Notes: generated by a model not told the origin, from the letters alone. Shown: positions 15,738 to 24,895, numbered from the stretch's first letter. The stretch is DNA of 64,000 nt from Frigoribacterium sp. PhB160 (GCF_003751785.1 NZ_RKIE01000001.1:434001-498000); one strand, 5' to 3'. Made by a program: numbers and translations.

Positions 15738-18701
15738 ATGAGACTTGATGCATCTGCGCGCGCCGACGACGGGCGGGTCACCACCGCCTTCCGGCGCCGC
15801 CCACTCACCACGAGGGGGGTGGCCGTCGTCACGGCGGCCCTCCTCGGCCTCGGCGGGAGCGTCCTCGCGGCGTCGCCCGCCCTGGCCGCCCCGCCGGCCT
15901 CGACCGGCGAGGGGCGGTTCCTCGGCGGGTCCGCCCTCGGCCTCGACCTCGACGACCTCGTCGCGCTCGAGACCGCCCGCGCCGTCAACACCGGCGGCGA
16001 CCCCGTCACCGACGTCACACCCCTCGACGCCACGGTGCTGAACGCCGTCGAGGTCGACCTCGGCTCGGGCATCGAGCTGCTGGGGCCGAACGGCCTCCTG
16101 ACGCTCGGCGCGGTCAACCAGTTCGCGCAGGCGAGCCCGGACGGCAGCTCGACGGCAGCGTCGGGCGCCGTCACGAACGCCGGGGCCGTCGGCGTGGGAG
16201 GCGCGGCCGGGGTCCCGCAGGCGGACGCCGCCTTCGACCTGTCCGGACTCGTCGGCGACGACGTGGCCGGGTCGCTCGCGAACCTGACGCTCGACGTCGG
16301 CAGCGTGTCGGCCACCGCCGCCCAGGCGGCCGGCCCCGACGGCGCGCAGACCGGCGACTACGGCATCGCGAGCCTGGCGCTGACGCTCGACAGCCCCGCG
16401 CTCAGCGCCACGACCGCCGACCTCCGGGCCGCGCTCGCGGCCCTGCAGCCGACCGTCGACGGCGTCGACGACCTGCTCGGCGCCCTCGGGCCGCTCGTCA
16501 CCGTCGACGGCATCCCCACCCTCGTCGACGCCCTCGACTCGGCGACCGCCGTGACCACCGCCGACGGCTCGATCACCGCCGACCTCCAGACCGGGGCGAT
16601 CACGGTCGACGTGGCCGCCGTGCTGGCGGCCCAGGGCCTCGACCTGAACGACCTGGCGCCCGGCACCGACCTGCTGCCCTACGTCACCGACGCGCTGACC
16701 GCGCAGCTGCTGCCGGCCCTGAGCTCGGCGCTGCAGGGCGTGGCCGACCAGCTCACCGCGTCGCTCACCGACCTCGACGTCACCGTCGCGGGCGTCCCCG
16801 TGCCGGTCGGCACGGTGCTCGGCGTCGTCTCGCCGGTCATCGACCAGGTCGTCGCGCCGATCAGCGACGTGCTGGCCGACCTCGGCGCCACGGTCGTGAC
16901 GCCGCTCGTGGTCGCGCTCGACGGCGTCGTCGCGATCGAGGCGAACACGCAGTCGACCACCGCCGACGGCGTCTTCACGCAGGGCGCGCTCCGCGTGAGC
17001 CTGCTCGGCGGGGCGGCGACGCCCCTCGCGGTCGTCGAGCTGGCCTCGGCCGCCGTCGGCCCCAACGCCGGTCCGCTCGCGGTCCCGACGCTGGTGTCGC
17101 TGGATCCTGACCAGGGTCCGGTCACGGGCGGCACCCCGGTGACGATCACGGGCACGGACTTCACGGACGACTCGACGGTGTCGGTCGACGGGTCCGACCC
17201 GATCGCGCCGACCGTCGTCTCGGACGACGGCACGTCGCTGACGTTCACGACTCCGGCTCACGCGGTGGGTCCGGTCGACGTGACGGTGACGAGCCCGGCG
17301 GGCACGAGTGGTCCGTTGACGTTCACGTACGTCCCGGTCGACGGCGGCGGCGACGGCGACGTGCCGACGCTGGTGTCGCTGGATCCTGACCAGGGTCCGG
17401 TCACGGGCGGCACCGCCGTGACGATCACGGGCACGGACTTCACGGACGACTCGACGGTGTCGGTCGACGGGTCCGACCCGATCGCGCCGACCGTCGTCTC
17501 GGACGACGGCACGTCGCTGACGTTCACGACCCCGGCGCACGCGGTGGGTCCGGTCGACGTGACGGTGACGAGCCCGGCGGGCACGAGTGGTCCGTTGACG
17601 TTCACGTACGTCCCGGTCGACGGCGGCGGCGACGGCGACGGCGACGTGCCGACGCTCCTCAGCCTCGACCCCGACCAGGGCCCGGTGGGAGGCGGCACGC
17701 TCGTCACGATCACGGGCACCGACTTCACGCCTGGCTCGACGGTCTCGGTGGACGGGTCCGACCCGATCACCCCGACGTCGATCTCGACGGACGGCACGAC
17801 GATCGTGTTCTCGACTCCGGCGCACGTCGCCGGGGGCGTGCCGGTCACGGTCACGAACGACGCGGGCACGAGTGCCCCGCTGACGTTCACCTACGTGGCC
17901 GCTCCGGCGGGCGCGCCGACACTGACGTCCCTCGACCCCGACCAGGGTCCCGTGGGCGGCGGCACGCTCGTGACGATCACGGGCACCGGCTTCACGCCCG
18001 GCTCGACGGTCTCGGTCGACGGCTCGGCGCCCATCACGCCGACCGCGGTCTCGACCGACGGCACGACGATCACCTTCACGACCCCGGCGCACGTGGCCGG
18101 AGCCGTGCCGGTGACCGTCACGAACGGCTCGGGCACGAGCGCCCCGCTGACGTACACGTACGTCGGGGTCGGCGTCACGCCTCCGCCGGTCATCACCTCG
18201 CCCGAGGACGGCGAGGTGGTCGACACTCCGACGCCCGTCATCACCGGCACCGGCACGCCCGGCTCGACCGTGACCGTCACGATCGGCACCGGCGTGGTCT
18301 GCACCGCGCTCGTCGTCACCGACGGCACGTGGAGCTGCTCGCCCGTCCTGCCCCTGCCCACCGGCGAGGTCACGATCGTCGCGACGGAGTCCGGCCCGCT
18401 CGGCACCTCCGAGCCCTCGGCGCCCGTCACCTTCACGGTCGGCAGCCTCGTCGACGGCGGCGGCCTCGGGGCCGACCCCGGCGACGGAACCACGCCCGGC
18501 GGCAACGGCGGCAACGGCGGGGCCGGCGGCAACGGCGGCGGCTTCGGCGGCGGCGCTGGCAACGGCAACGGCGGCGGCTTCGCCGGCAACGGTGCCCTCG
18601 CCTACACCGGCACCGACAGCGCGCCGATCCTGGCCTTCGCCCTGGTGCTGATGGTCGTCGGCGGCGTCATGACGATCAGGAGGCGCCAGCAGCGCGACTG
18701 A
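15738..18701 (+). CDS. Sortase-anchored surface protein with four IPT/TIG repeats
   Basis: Exported cell-wall protein of about 987 residues. The signal peptide runs to ASPALA (about 52). Residues about 60-440 match the choice-of-anchor G type (GEGRFLGGSALGLDLDDL start). Four TIG/IPT immunoglobulin-like domains follow at about 449-541, 542-636, 637-724 and 725-811, then a further Ig-like domain (SPEDGEVVDTPTPVITGTG) to about 905, a Gly/Asn-rich linker, and the anchor LAYTG (954-958) with a hydrophobic segment and RRRQQRD tail. LAXTG signals are used by class E-type sortases of GC-rich actinobacteria; no class E sortase is in the window. I chose ATG 15738 because AGGAG lies seven bases upstream; ATG 15717 lacks this. 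It probably acts in adhesion or wall structure. Confidence 0.9.
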   Translation: MRLDASARADDGRVTTAFRRRPLTTRGVAVVTAALLGLGGSVLAASPALAAPPASTGEGRFLGGSALGLDLDDLVALETARAVNTGGDPVTDVTPLDATVLNAVEVDLGSGIELLGPNGLLTLGAVNQFAQASPDGSSTAASGAVTNAGAVGVGGAAGVPQADAAFDLSGLVGDDVAGSLANLTLDVGSVSATAAQAAGPDGAQTGDYGIASLALTLDSPALSATTADLRAALAALQPTVDGVDDLLGALGPLVTVDGIPTLVDALDSATAVTTADGSITADLQTGAITVDVAAVLAAQGLDLNDLAPGTDLLPYVTDALTAQLLPALSSALQGVADQLTASLTDLDVTVAGVPVPVGTVLGVVSPVIDQVVAPISDVLADLGATVVTPLVVALDGVVAIEANTQSTTADGVFTQGALRVSLLGGAATPLAVVELASAAVGPNAGPLAVPTLVSLDPDQGPVTGGTPVTITGTDFTDDSTVSVDGSDPIAPTVVSDDGTSLTFTTPAHAVGPVDVTVTSPAGTSGPLTFTYVPVDGGGDGDVPTLVSLDPDQGPVTGGTAVTITGTDFTDDSTVSVDGSDPIAPTVVSDDGTSLTFTTPAHAVGPVDVTVTSPAGTSGPLTFTYVPVDGGGDGDGDVPTLLSLDPDQGPVGGGTLVTITGTDFTPGSTVSVDGSDPITPTSISTDGTTIVFSTPAHVAGGVPVTVTNDAGTSAPLTFTYVAAPAGAPTLTSLDPDQGPVGGGTLVTITGTGFTPGSTVSVDGSAPITPTAVSTDGTTITFTTPAHVAGAVPVTVTNGSGTSAPLTYTYVGVGVTPPPVITSPEDGEVVDTPTPVITGTGTPGSTVTVTIGTGVVCTALVVTDGTWSCSPVLPLPTGEVTIVATESGPLGTSEPSAPVTFTVGSLVDGGGLGADPGDGTTPGGNGGNGGAGGNGGGFGGGAGNGNGGGFAGNGALAYTGTDSAPILAFALVLMVVGGVMTIRRRQQRD
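17085..17639 (+). repeat. Near-identical tandem duplication of a TIG-coding unit
   Basis: Two units of 279 and about 276 bases (starting 17085 and 17364) differ at only a handful of positions. The third and fourth TIG units, from 17649 and 17916, are much more diverged in DNA. The pair looks like a recent in-frame duplication. Confidence 0.85.
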
Positions 18702-18722
18702 CCCCGGTCGGCAGCGTCATCC

Positions 18723-18757
18723 GAGGTGCCCGTCAGGTCCGACCTGGCGGGCACCTC
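18723..18757 (+). terminator. Strong hairpin after the surface protein gene
   Basis: Arms of 17 bases (18723-18739 and 18741-18757) pair fully apart from one T/G wobble. It starts 21 bases after the stop codon and lacks a T-run. Confidence 0.65.
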
Positions 18758-18818
18758 CGCGTGCGGGGAGGTCCGTGCACGTCGACCGGGACGCGCGTGG
18801 GTCTGCCTGGGGTCGGGG

Positions 18819-19214
18819 CTACCGGCCCTGAGGCCCGCCGAGGGCCGCGTCGAGCACGACCGAGACGGCGGCGCGCTGTCGGTCGGCCGGCCAGCCCTCG
18901 GGATCGCCCGCCGCGAGCGACGACACGCCCTCGACCATCGCGGCCAGGGCGGACGCCCGTGCCCGTGCGTCGTCGTCCGAGCTGTCGGAGACGGCCTGCA
19001 GGAGGCGCCCCAACCGGCCCGCGAACGCGCTGCTGTCGGTCGCCTGGCGCTCGGCCAGCACGGGGTCGCTCAACGACGCCGCGAGGAAACCCGTCCAGAC
19101 CCGCGCCTCCGCGAGCGTCTCCGGCGAGATCGGCAGGGCCTCCAGGACGATCGCCCGGACGGCCGACGCGGCGTCGGGCGCTCGTCGCTCGAGGTCGTCG
19201 GACCGCTCGCGGGT
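18819..19214 (-). pseudogene. TetR-family regulator remnant, C-terminal part only
   Basis: The minus strand encodes a continuous TetR ligand-domain C-terminus: a stretch with AVRAIVLEALPISPETLAEA, then RVWTGFLAASLSDPVLAERQ, FAGRLGRLLQAV and ALAAMVEGVSSLAAG, ending GGPQGR. This matches the BetI-like C-terminal half. The N-terminal helix-turn-helix is absent: upstream the reading runs straight into a truncated GNAT gene on the other strand. The only start codon available is an internal TTG at 19073. I read it as a dead fragment. The break lies near 19205-19240. Confidence 0.72.
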
Positions 19215-19507
19215 CCGGGCGTGGGCCCCTCGCGCACGAGGTGCTCGGCCCGGACGTCGTCGAGATCAAGAGGATGTACGTCGAGCCCTCTGCACGAGGC
19301 ACGGGGGTGGCCACCGCCGTGCTCCGGGCGCTCGAGGCGGCCGCGTCCGAGCGGGGCGCGCGCCGGCTCGTGCTCGAGACCGGCACCGGCCAGCCCGACG
19401 CGATGCGCTTCTCCGCCCGGGAGGGCTACGAGTCGATCCCGCTCTTCGGCTCGTACGTCGGGGGAGCGGAGTCGGTCTGCTTAGGCCGGGACCTGGCGAC
19501 GCGCTGA
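19215..19507 (+). pseudogene. GNAT acetyltransferase remnant, C-terminal part only
   Basis: Encodes the second half of a GNAT domain: VVEIKRMYVEPSARGTGVAT (beta-4 and the acetyl-CoA loop R-G-T-G-V-A), LRALEAAASERGARRLVLETG and FSAREGYESIPLFGSY. The N-terminal half of the roughly 160-residue family is missing, and the sequence before about 19215 belongs to the TetR fragment on the other strand. In-frame GTG 19241 and ATG 19274 could start a short product but have no convincing ribosome site. Confidence 0.72.
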
Positions 19508-19681
19508 CGGCCCCGCCGGGCGCCCGCCCCGGCCGAGACCCGTGAGACCCGCAGGCACCCCGCCGCCCGCGATCGCTCGACGTCGAGCGGCAGGGGTGAC
19601 ACGACGGGGCTCGGGGAGTACCGTCTCGGTCATCAGGTTCCCCCGATCTGATCGGGATCAGCTCCCCCCGGTTGATCCCCC

Positions 19682-19712
19682 GGCCCCGACTCGTTTCCCA
19701 TGAGCCGGGGCC
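19682..19712 (+). terminator. Hairpin downstream of the GNAT remnant
   Basis: Arms of 11 bases (19682-19692 and 19702-19712, one mismatch) enclose a 9-base loop and are followed by a pyrimidine-rich CCTCTCTTTCCC tract. It may end transcripts before the glycosyltransferase gene. Confidence 0.5.
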
Positions 19713-19761
19713 CCTCTCTTTCCCGGCCCGCCCCGCGGTCGGGCACCGCGCCTCCGCCGGT

Positions 19762-19767
19762 TAGGCT
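19762..19767 (+). promoter_or_regulatory. -10 box of a likely leaderless transcript
   Basis: TAGGCT lies six bases before ATG 19774 and no ribosome site lies between. Confidence 0.55.
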
Positions 19768-19773
19768 GCCCGC

Positions 19774-20439
19774 ATGGTGACCGTCGTGATCCCGTGGCGG
19801 CCGCAGCCGAGCCGCGTGCCCGTCTTCGAGACCGTCGTGGCCTGGTGGCGGGCGAACCTGCCCGAGGCCGAGATCGTCCCGGTCGACACCGACGACGTGC
19901 CCTTCGCGCTCGCCCGCTGCCGCAACGTCGGCCTCGCGGCCCGGCCCGACGACGAGGTCGTCGTGGTCGCCGACGCCGACACCCTCCCGCAGGTCGGCCC
20001 GCTCCGCGAGGCGGTCGCGGCGGCGCGCACCTCCGGCCGCGTGCACCTGCCGTACACGGCGTACCACTGGCTCGGCGAGGCCGGCAGCGCCCAGTTCGCC
20101 GACGGCGTCGCCCTCGAGGACTGCGACCACGAGCTCGTCCGCGGCGCCTGCTCGGGCGTCTACGTCACCACCCCCGCGACCTGGCGCAGCCACGGCGGGC
20201 AGGACGAGCGCTTCCGCGGCTGGGGCTTCGAGGACGCCGCCTGGTACCTCGCGCACACGACCCTGCTCGGTGAGCCGCCGGTGCGCCACGACGGGCTCGT
20301 CTTCGCCCTGCACCACCAGGCGGAGGTGCGGGAGGGCCCCCAGTACGACGCCAACGCCGCCCTGATGCAGCAGTACCGCGACGCCGCCGCGGCCGGACCC
20401 GCCGCGATGCGCGACCTCCTCGGGGTGCCCGCGCCGTAG
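19774..20439 (+). CDS. Family 2-type glycosyltransferase
   Basis: Short GT-A fold protein of 221 residues. It begins VTVVIPWRPQPSR, has the metal/nucleotide-sugar DAD motif (67-69, in VVVADADTLPQ), and later GWGFEDAAWYLAH, the ED-type acceptor motif of galactosyltransferase-like C-terminal domains. The family transfers a sugar from a nucleotide donor in the cytoplasm. It is convergent with the UGT-type gene. The acceptor is unknown. Confidence 0.8.
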   Translation: MVTVVIPWRPQPSRVPVFETVVAWWRANLPEAEIVPVDTDDVPFALARCRNVGLAARPDDEVVVVADADTLPQVGPLREAVAAARTSGRVHLPYTAYHWLGEAGSAQFADGVALEDCDHELVRGACSGVYVTTPATWRSHGGQDERFRGWGFEDAAWYLAHTTLLGEPPVRHDGLVFALHHQAEVREGPQYDANAALMQQYRDAAAAGPAAMRDLLGVPAP

Positions 20440-20448
20440 CGGCTGCGG

Positions 20449-20472
20449 GCCGGCGCGCTCAGCGCGGCCGGC
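20449..20472. terminator. Hairpin between convergent glycosyltransferase genes
   Basis: GCCGG plus CGCGCT (20449-20459) pair with AGCGCG and CCGGC (20461-20472), with one bulged G. It fills most of the gap between two convergent stop codons. Confidence 0.5.
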
Positions 20473-20473
20473 G

Positions 20474-21802
20474 CTACGCCCGGGGCGGCAGCGCGGCGTC
20501 GACGGCCGCCAGGGCGCGGAGCCGACCCGGCTGCTGCCGGAGCGACGTCGACAGCGCGACCAGCGCCTCCCGCGCGCCGGCGGGCAGGTCGAGCACCCGG
20601 GCGAGCGCGTCCGCGACGTCGTCGACCGTCGCGGTGACCGGCGGCAGCACGACGCCCGCGCCGACCCGCTCGAGCGCCTCGGCCCCGGCGAACTGGTCGG
20701 TGGAGAACGGCAGCACGACGAGCGGGACGCCCTCGGTCATCGCCTCGGTGACGCTGTTGTTGCCGCCGTGGGTGACCGCCGCCGCCGCGTGGCTCAGCAG
20801 GCGCACCTGCGGCAGGAACTCGCGGACGAGCCACGACGGCGGCAGCTCGCCGAGGGAGGCGAGCTCCGCCGGGTCGGCCGAGCCGGTCGCGATCGCGGCC
20901 CGCACGCCGAGCCGGGCGAGGGCGGCGGCGACGCGGGCCAGCACGTCCCCCCGCACCGAGAGGAAGCTCCCGAAGCTGACGTAGACGTACGGCTGGTCGA
21001 CCGCGAGCCAGGCCTCGACCTCGGGGTCGGGCAGCTCGTGGCGCACCGCCGAGCCGAGGTGCGCGTGCGGCGGCAGCAGTGGGGTGCGGGCCGGGTCGGC
21101 GAGCTCGGCGGGGTAGTTGTAGAGCAGCAGGTCGCCGTGCTCCGCAAAGGCCGAGCGGGAGGCACGGGCCGACGGGTCGAGGACGGCGAGGGCCGCGTTC
21201 CACTCGGCGGTGAAGGAGGCGTCGACGCGCTCGCAGAGGTCGCGCAGCGACGCCAGCGCGGCCGGGTCGAGCGCCTCCTGCCAGCCGGCGGGCCAGGTCG
21301 GCGGGAACCCGTAGACCTCGTCGCCGACCGGCAGCGCCGAGGGGTGGCCGAGGACGACGTCGGCGTGCGCGACGCCCCCGGCGACGAGCGCGAGCCGCGC
21401 GCTGAACGCGAGGTGGTCGACGACGATCGCGTCGGGCGCGACCTCGGCGACGACCGCCTGCACCGCGCGCGCCGTCTCGACGGGCTGCCACATGAGGTCG
21501 GTGAGGCGCTCGCGTGCCTGGTAGGCCAGGGTCTCGACGGGCCCGGCGCGCGTGGCGTCGAAGAAGCCGCGGAGCGAGTCGTCCTCGCCCTCGGGCTGCT
21601 CCTCGGCGCGGATGACGCCGGGGTTCGAGCCGCGGGCGAGCTGCAGGTGCACGCGCTCGAAGCCGAACTGCTCGACGATCGACGCGGTGGCCTCGCCGGT
21701 GGCGACGACGACGCGCTCGCCGCGGTCGCGCCAGGCGGTGGCGAGGGTCGCGAGCGGCAGCAGGTGCGACGCGTAGTCGGGCGAGATGACGAGGAGGGTC
21801 AT
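20474..21802 (-). CDS. UGT/MGT-type glycosyltransferase
   Basis: GT-B fold transferase of 442 residues, GT1 family (macrolide/sterol glycosyltransferase type). The N-terminus is TLLVISPDYASHLLPLATLA. The donor-sugar signature THGGNNSVTEAM followed by EGVPLVVLPFSTDQFAGAE is at about 340-370. ATG 21802 overlaps the previous stop by four bases (ATGA), so it is coupled to the HEAT/GT4 gene. The pair probably glycosylates one product, perhaps a lipid or surface glycan; no acceptor is visible. Confidence 0.88.
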   Translation of the reverse strand: MTLLVISPDYASHLLPLATLATAWRDRGERVVVATGEATASIVEQFGFERVHLQLARGSNPGVIRAEEQPEGEDDSLRGFFDATRAGPVETLAYQARERLTDLMWQPVETARAVQAVVAEVAPDAIVVDHLAFSARLALVAGGVAHADVVLGHPSALPVGDEVYGFPPTWPAGWQEALDPAALASLRDLCERVDASFTAEWNAALAVLDPSARASRSAFAEHGDLLLYNYPAELADPARTPLLPPHAHLGSAVRHELPDPEVEAWLAVDQPYVYVSFGSFLSVRGDVLARVAAALARLGVRAAIATGSADPAELASLGELPPSWLVREFLPQVRLLSHAAAAVTHGGNNSVTEAMTEGVPLVVLPFSTDQFAGAEALERVGAGVVLPPVTATVDDVADALARVLDLPAGAREALVALSTSLRQQPGRLRALAAVDAALPPRA

Positions 21803-23991
21803 CGCAGCCACGCCCCGTCGAGCGAGGCGACCTCGTCGCGGTGCACGCCGACGTAGACCGTCGACAGCGCCGCGGCCATGGCCTGGATCGTGAAGCTGCG
21901 CTCGACCGTGGCGCGCGAGCGGGCGGCGCGGGCGTCGTCGGGCTCGGTCGTCGACAGCTCGAGCGCCCGGGCGACGGCGTCGGCGAGCTGCTCGACGTCC
22001 CACGTGCGGGTCAGCACGCCGGTGACGCCGCGCTCGACGTAGGTCGAGGGGCCGCCGCCGTCGGGCGCCACGACGAACAACCCGGTGCCCATCGCCTCGA
22101 GCAGGGCGATGCCGAACTCCTCCTTGAGGCTGCCGCAGACGTAGACGCCGCGCGGCGCGGCGAGCCCGGGCACGCCGAAGCGGGCGGCGGCCACCCAGCG
22201 GGCGACGGTGTCGTTCGGGCGGTGGCCGGGCAGCAGCAGGCCGGAGGCGCGGCGCCGGTCACGAGGTACCAGCGCGTCGATGAGGTCGAGCTGCTCCCGC
22301 TCGTCGGGCGACGGGTCGTCGAGGGCGCCGCCGATCAGCAGCAGGTTGGCCTGGTCGCGCAGGGGGCCGCGGGCCCAGGCGTCGGCGATCGTCGCCATGC
22401 CCTTCACCCGGTGGAACCGTCCGACGCTGACGACGAGCGGCAGGTCGCGGCGCTCGGCGGGGAGGCCCTCGAGCAGCTCGCGCAGCTCGGCGAGGGGCGG
22501 GGTCGCGGGCTGGCCCGCGGCGTGGGCGGCGGCCTCGGAGACCGCGCGGTCGACGACCTGCAGGTCGATGCCCTCGGGCACGACGCTGTGGCGCTCGGGG
22601 TGCGCCGTGATGTCGATGCCCACGAGGTCGCGCAGGTCGGTCGCGAGCTCGGGCCGGGGGAACAGCACCGTGTGCGAGGCGTTCGAGGCGAGCTGCTGCA
22701 CGAGGCGGGCGCGGAACCAGAAGTGCTCGCGCTCGTCGACCTCGCCGAAGTTCTCGCGGGTCAGCCCGCCGGCCAGGTCCATCGACTGGATGACGGCGTG
22801 CGGGTCGGGCGCGACCGTGAAGACGACGGGCACGTCGAGCTCGCGGGCCACGTCGGCGGCGGCGAGGCTGCCGACGTCGGCCATGCGCAGGTGCAGCACG
22901 TCGACCCCGCCGGTGGCGCGGAGCACCCGGCGGATGCCCCGCCGGGCGGCGACGCGGAGGGGCCAGGCGGCAGCGGAGGGGACGGGCTCGCTCAGCAGCG
23001 GCACGCGCCCGAAGACGTGGCCGTGCTCGTCGGCGGCGAGGGCGGCGACGCTGTCGAGGGCGCCGGCGGCAGAGCCACGGGAGAGCGTGACGACGCGCCG
23101 GACCGCGGCGCGGGTCGCAGGGTCGGCGTCGGCGACGAGCGCGTCGCCGAGGCGCACGAGCAGCGTGGCGATGCCGCCGTTGTCGCCGCTGCCGGCCGCC
23201 GTCAGCTCGGCGTCGATGTCGGCGTGCAGGAAGAGCTGCGCCACGGTGAGCCCGCGGTCGTCGTCGGCGTCGCGGGTGGTGGGGGAGACCGGCGCGGCCG
23301 ACACGGGCGTCGCCGAGAGGTCGACGAGCGCGAGCCGCGCGACGTCGGCGAGGTAGCCCTCGCCCTCGGCCCACGCCTCGAGGGCGAGGGCGACTCCGGG
23401 GGCGCCGCGGCGCTGGCCGAGCGCGGAGACCGCGGCCACGCGGACGTGCTCCGTCTCGGCCTCGTCGGCGGCGACGACCAGCAGCGGACGGGTGGCGATG
23501 CGGTCGCGCACCAGGCCGAGCGTCTCGACCAGCCGGTAGCGCGCCTCCGGGTCGCGGATGCCGATGAGGCCGCCCTCGACCGCGACGGCGACCAGCCCGG
23601 GCGACGAGTCGGACCACTGCTCGAGGGTGCGCTGCGCGAGCATGCCGGCGAAGCCGCCCTCGACGACGAGGGCCAGCAGGCGGCCGACGGTCTCGGGGCG
23701 GGGCAGGCGCGAGCTCAGCGCCCAGGCGGCGTGCTCGCGGAGGAAGGCGCGGTCGCTCGACAGGACGCCCGACAGGGCCACGTCGGCCTGCTCGTCGTGC
23801 ACCTGGGCGAGGGCGTGCGTGGCGGCGATGGCGACGAGCTGGTCGGTGCTGCCGAGGGCTCCCGTGAGGAGGCGGATCGTGCGGGTGCCGCCGGTGCGCG
23901 CGGCCTCGAACGCGAGGTCGTCGGCGAGCCGCATCGACTCGACGAGCCCCGCCGCCTGGTGCACGGCGTCGAGCGATGTCTGGATGCCCAC
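21799..23991 (-). CDS. HEAT-repeat-like domain fused to GT4 glycosyltransferase
   Basis: 730 residues with an unusual layout. Residues about 20-230 are a run of Ala/Leu-rich helical pairs like HEAT repeats (AIAATHALAQVHDEQADVAL; REHAAWALSSRLP; VAAVSALGQRRG). Residues about 330-730 are a GT-B glycosyltransferase of family 4: VVSVGRFHRVKGMATIADAW is the donor-domain start, and KEEFGIALLEAMGTG with APDGGGPSTYV near 625-650 is the E-x7-E nucleotide-sugar motif. The GTG start has GGGAGG seven bases upstream, and TATCGT near 24055 may be its -10 box. The helical domain probably binds a protein partner, which would suggest regulated or scaffolded glycosylation; this is inference. Confidence 0.82.
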   Translation of the reverse strand: MGIQTSLDAVHQAAGLVESMRLADDLAFEAARTGGTRTIRLLTGALGSTDQLVAIAATHALAQVHDEQADVALSGVLSSDRAFLREHAAWALSSRLPRPETVGRLLALVVEGGFAGMLAQRTLEQWSDSSPGLVAVAVEGGLIGIRDPEARYRLVETLGLVRDRIATRPLLVVAADEAETEHVRVAAVSALGQRRGAPGVALALEAWAEGEGYLADVARLALVDLSATPVSAAPVSPTTRDADDDRGLTVAQLFLHADIDAELTAAGSGDNGGIATLLVRLGDALVADADPATRAAVRRVVTLSRGSAAGALDSVAALAADEHGHVFGRVPLLSEPVPSAAAWPLRVAARRGIRRVLRATGGVDVLHLRMADVGSLAAADVARELDVPVVFTVAPDPHAVIQSMDLAGGLTRENFGEVDEREHFWFRARLVQQLASNASHTVLFPRPELATDLRDLVGIDITAHPERHSVVPEGIDLQVVDRAVSEAAAHAAGQPATPPLAELRELLEGLPAERRDLPLVVSVGRFHRVKGMATIADAWARGPLRDQANLLLIGGALDDPSPDEREQLDLIDALVPRDRRRASGLLLPGHRPNDTVARWVAAARFGVPGLAAPRGVYVCGSLKEEFGIALLEAMGTGLFVVAPDGGGPSTYVERGVTGVLTRTWDVEQLADAVARALELSTTEPDDARAARSRATVERSFTIQAMAAALSTVYVGVHRDEVASLDGAWLR

Positions 23992-24103
23992 GGGCGACCT
24001 CCCTGCGGGCCGGAGGCGTCCGGCGCGGCGGCTCCCGCGCGGGACCCGAGACGACGATACCGGGGGCGGGTGCGCGCGTCCGCCGCGGGGACTCGCGGGC
24101 GGG

Positions 24104-24895
24104 TCAGGCGCCGACGGCGGGCACCTCGGCGACGGCGACGTCGCCGTCGGCCCCGCGGATCTCGACGGCGGCCACGTGGTCGCGCGACACCGCGGCGTTC
24201 AGCGCGCAGTCGATCTCGACCTCCGAGCCGAGGAACGCGCCCGACTCGTACTCGCGGCCCGCGTCGTCGACGACCACGACCGAGAACGGCGTGCCGGCCG
24301 GCAGCCCCTCGACGGTGAGCAGCGTCTCGGTGCCCCAGGTGTGCGCGACGAGGTCGCCGTCGACGCGGACGCCGTCCGGCGCCCCGGCGAAGTCGATGCC
24401 CTCGACGGCTCCCAGCGTGCCGGGCGGGCCCTGGACCACGGCATCGCGGGGCTGCACGACGAGGGCTCCCACGGCGGCGCCCACGAGCAGGCACGCGGCG
24501 GCGCCGAGCGCGGTGACGAGGGCACGACGCGGGTGCAGGGCGCGGGGCGGGGCGGGGGAGGAGGAGGGCGCCTCCCCGGGTCCGGTGTCGGGCGCGCGGT
24601 GGGCGGCCGCGTCGGCGTCGGTCCCGGCCCCGTCGGCGATCGCCGCGACGCGGCGGACGAGCAGGTCGCCCGGGCGGGCGTCGTCCCAGCCGCCGAGGTC
24701 GGCCAGGGCGCCGGGCAGGCCGCCCAGCTCGGCGAGCTCGACGTCGACGGACGGGTCGGAGGCGCGCAGGCGGGCGAACTCGTCGGCCTCGGCGGGTGAG
24801 AGGTCGTCGGCGAGGGCCGCGGCGATCAGCTCGGCGCGGCGGTCGTCGGCTCCGGCCGCGGCGGGCAGGTCGGGGAGGGCGGGCTGGTCAGGCAT
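24104..24895 (-). CDS. RskA-like anti-sigma factor
   Basis: Single-pass membrane protein of 263 residues. The cytoplasmic N-terminus (about 20-85) is a helical anti-sigma domain (LIAAALADDLSPAEADEFARL) without the zinc motif of ZAS proteins. A Pro/Ser linker leads to one membrane helix (about 125-147). The outer C-terminus (VEGIDF, VEGLPAGTPFSVVVVDDAGREY) matches the RskA C-terminal domain. Its start overlaps the sigma factor stop by 8 bases. It would hold the ECF sigma factor inactive until an envelope signal releases it by proteolysis, as for SigK/RskA. Confidence 0.85.
   Translation of the reverse strand: MPDQPALPDLPAAAGADDRRAELIAAALADDLSPAEADEFARLRASDPSVDVELAELGGLPGALADLGGWDDARPGDLLVRRVAAIADGAGTDADAAAHRAPDTGPGEAPSSSPAPPRALHPRRALVTALGAAACLLVGAAVGALVVQPRDAVVQGPPGTLGAVEGIDFAGAPDGVRVDGDLVAHTWGTETLLTVEGLPAGTPFSVVVVDDAGREYESGAFLGSEVEIDCALNAAVSRDHVAAVEIRGADGDVAVAEVPAVGA

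Noticed and set aside
19774-23991. Natural-product biosynthetic cluster
   Set aside because: Three glycosyltransferases occur, but there is no polyketide, peptide, terpene or sugar-activation gene nearby.
21841-24318. 825-codon frame on the plus strand opposite the HEAT/GT4 gene
   Set aside because: Its composition (Gly/Arg/Asp/Val runs) is that of a shadow frame, and the opposite strand encodes clear glycosyltransferase motifs.
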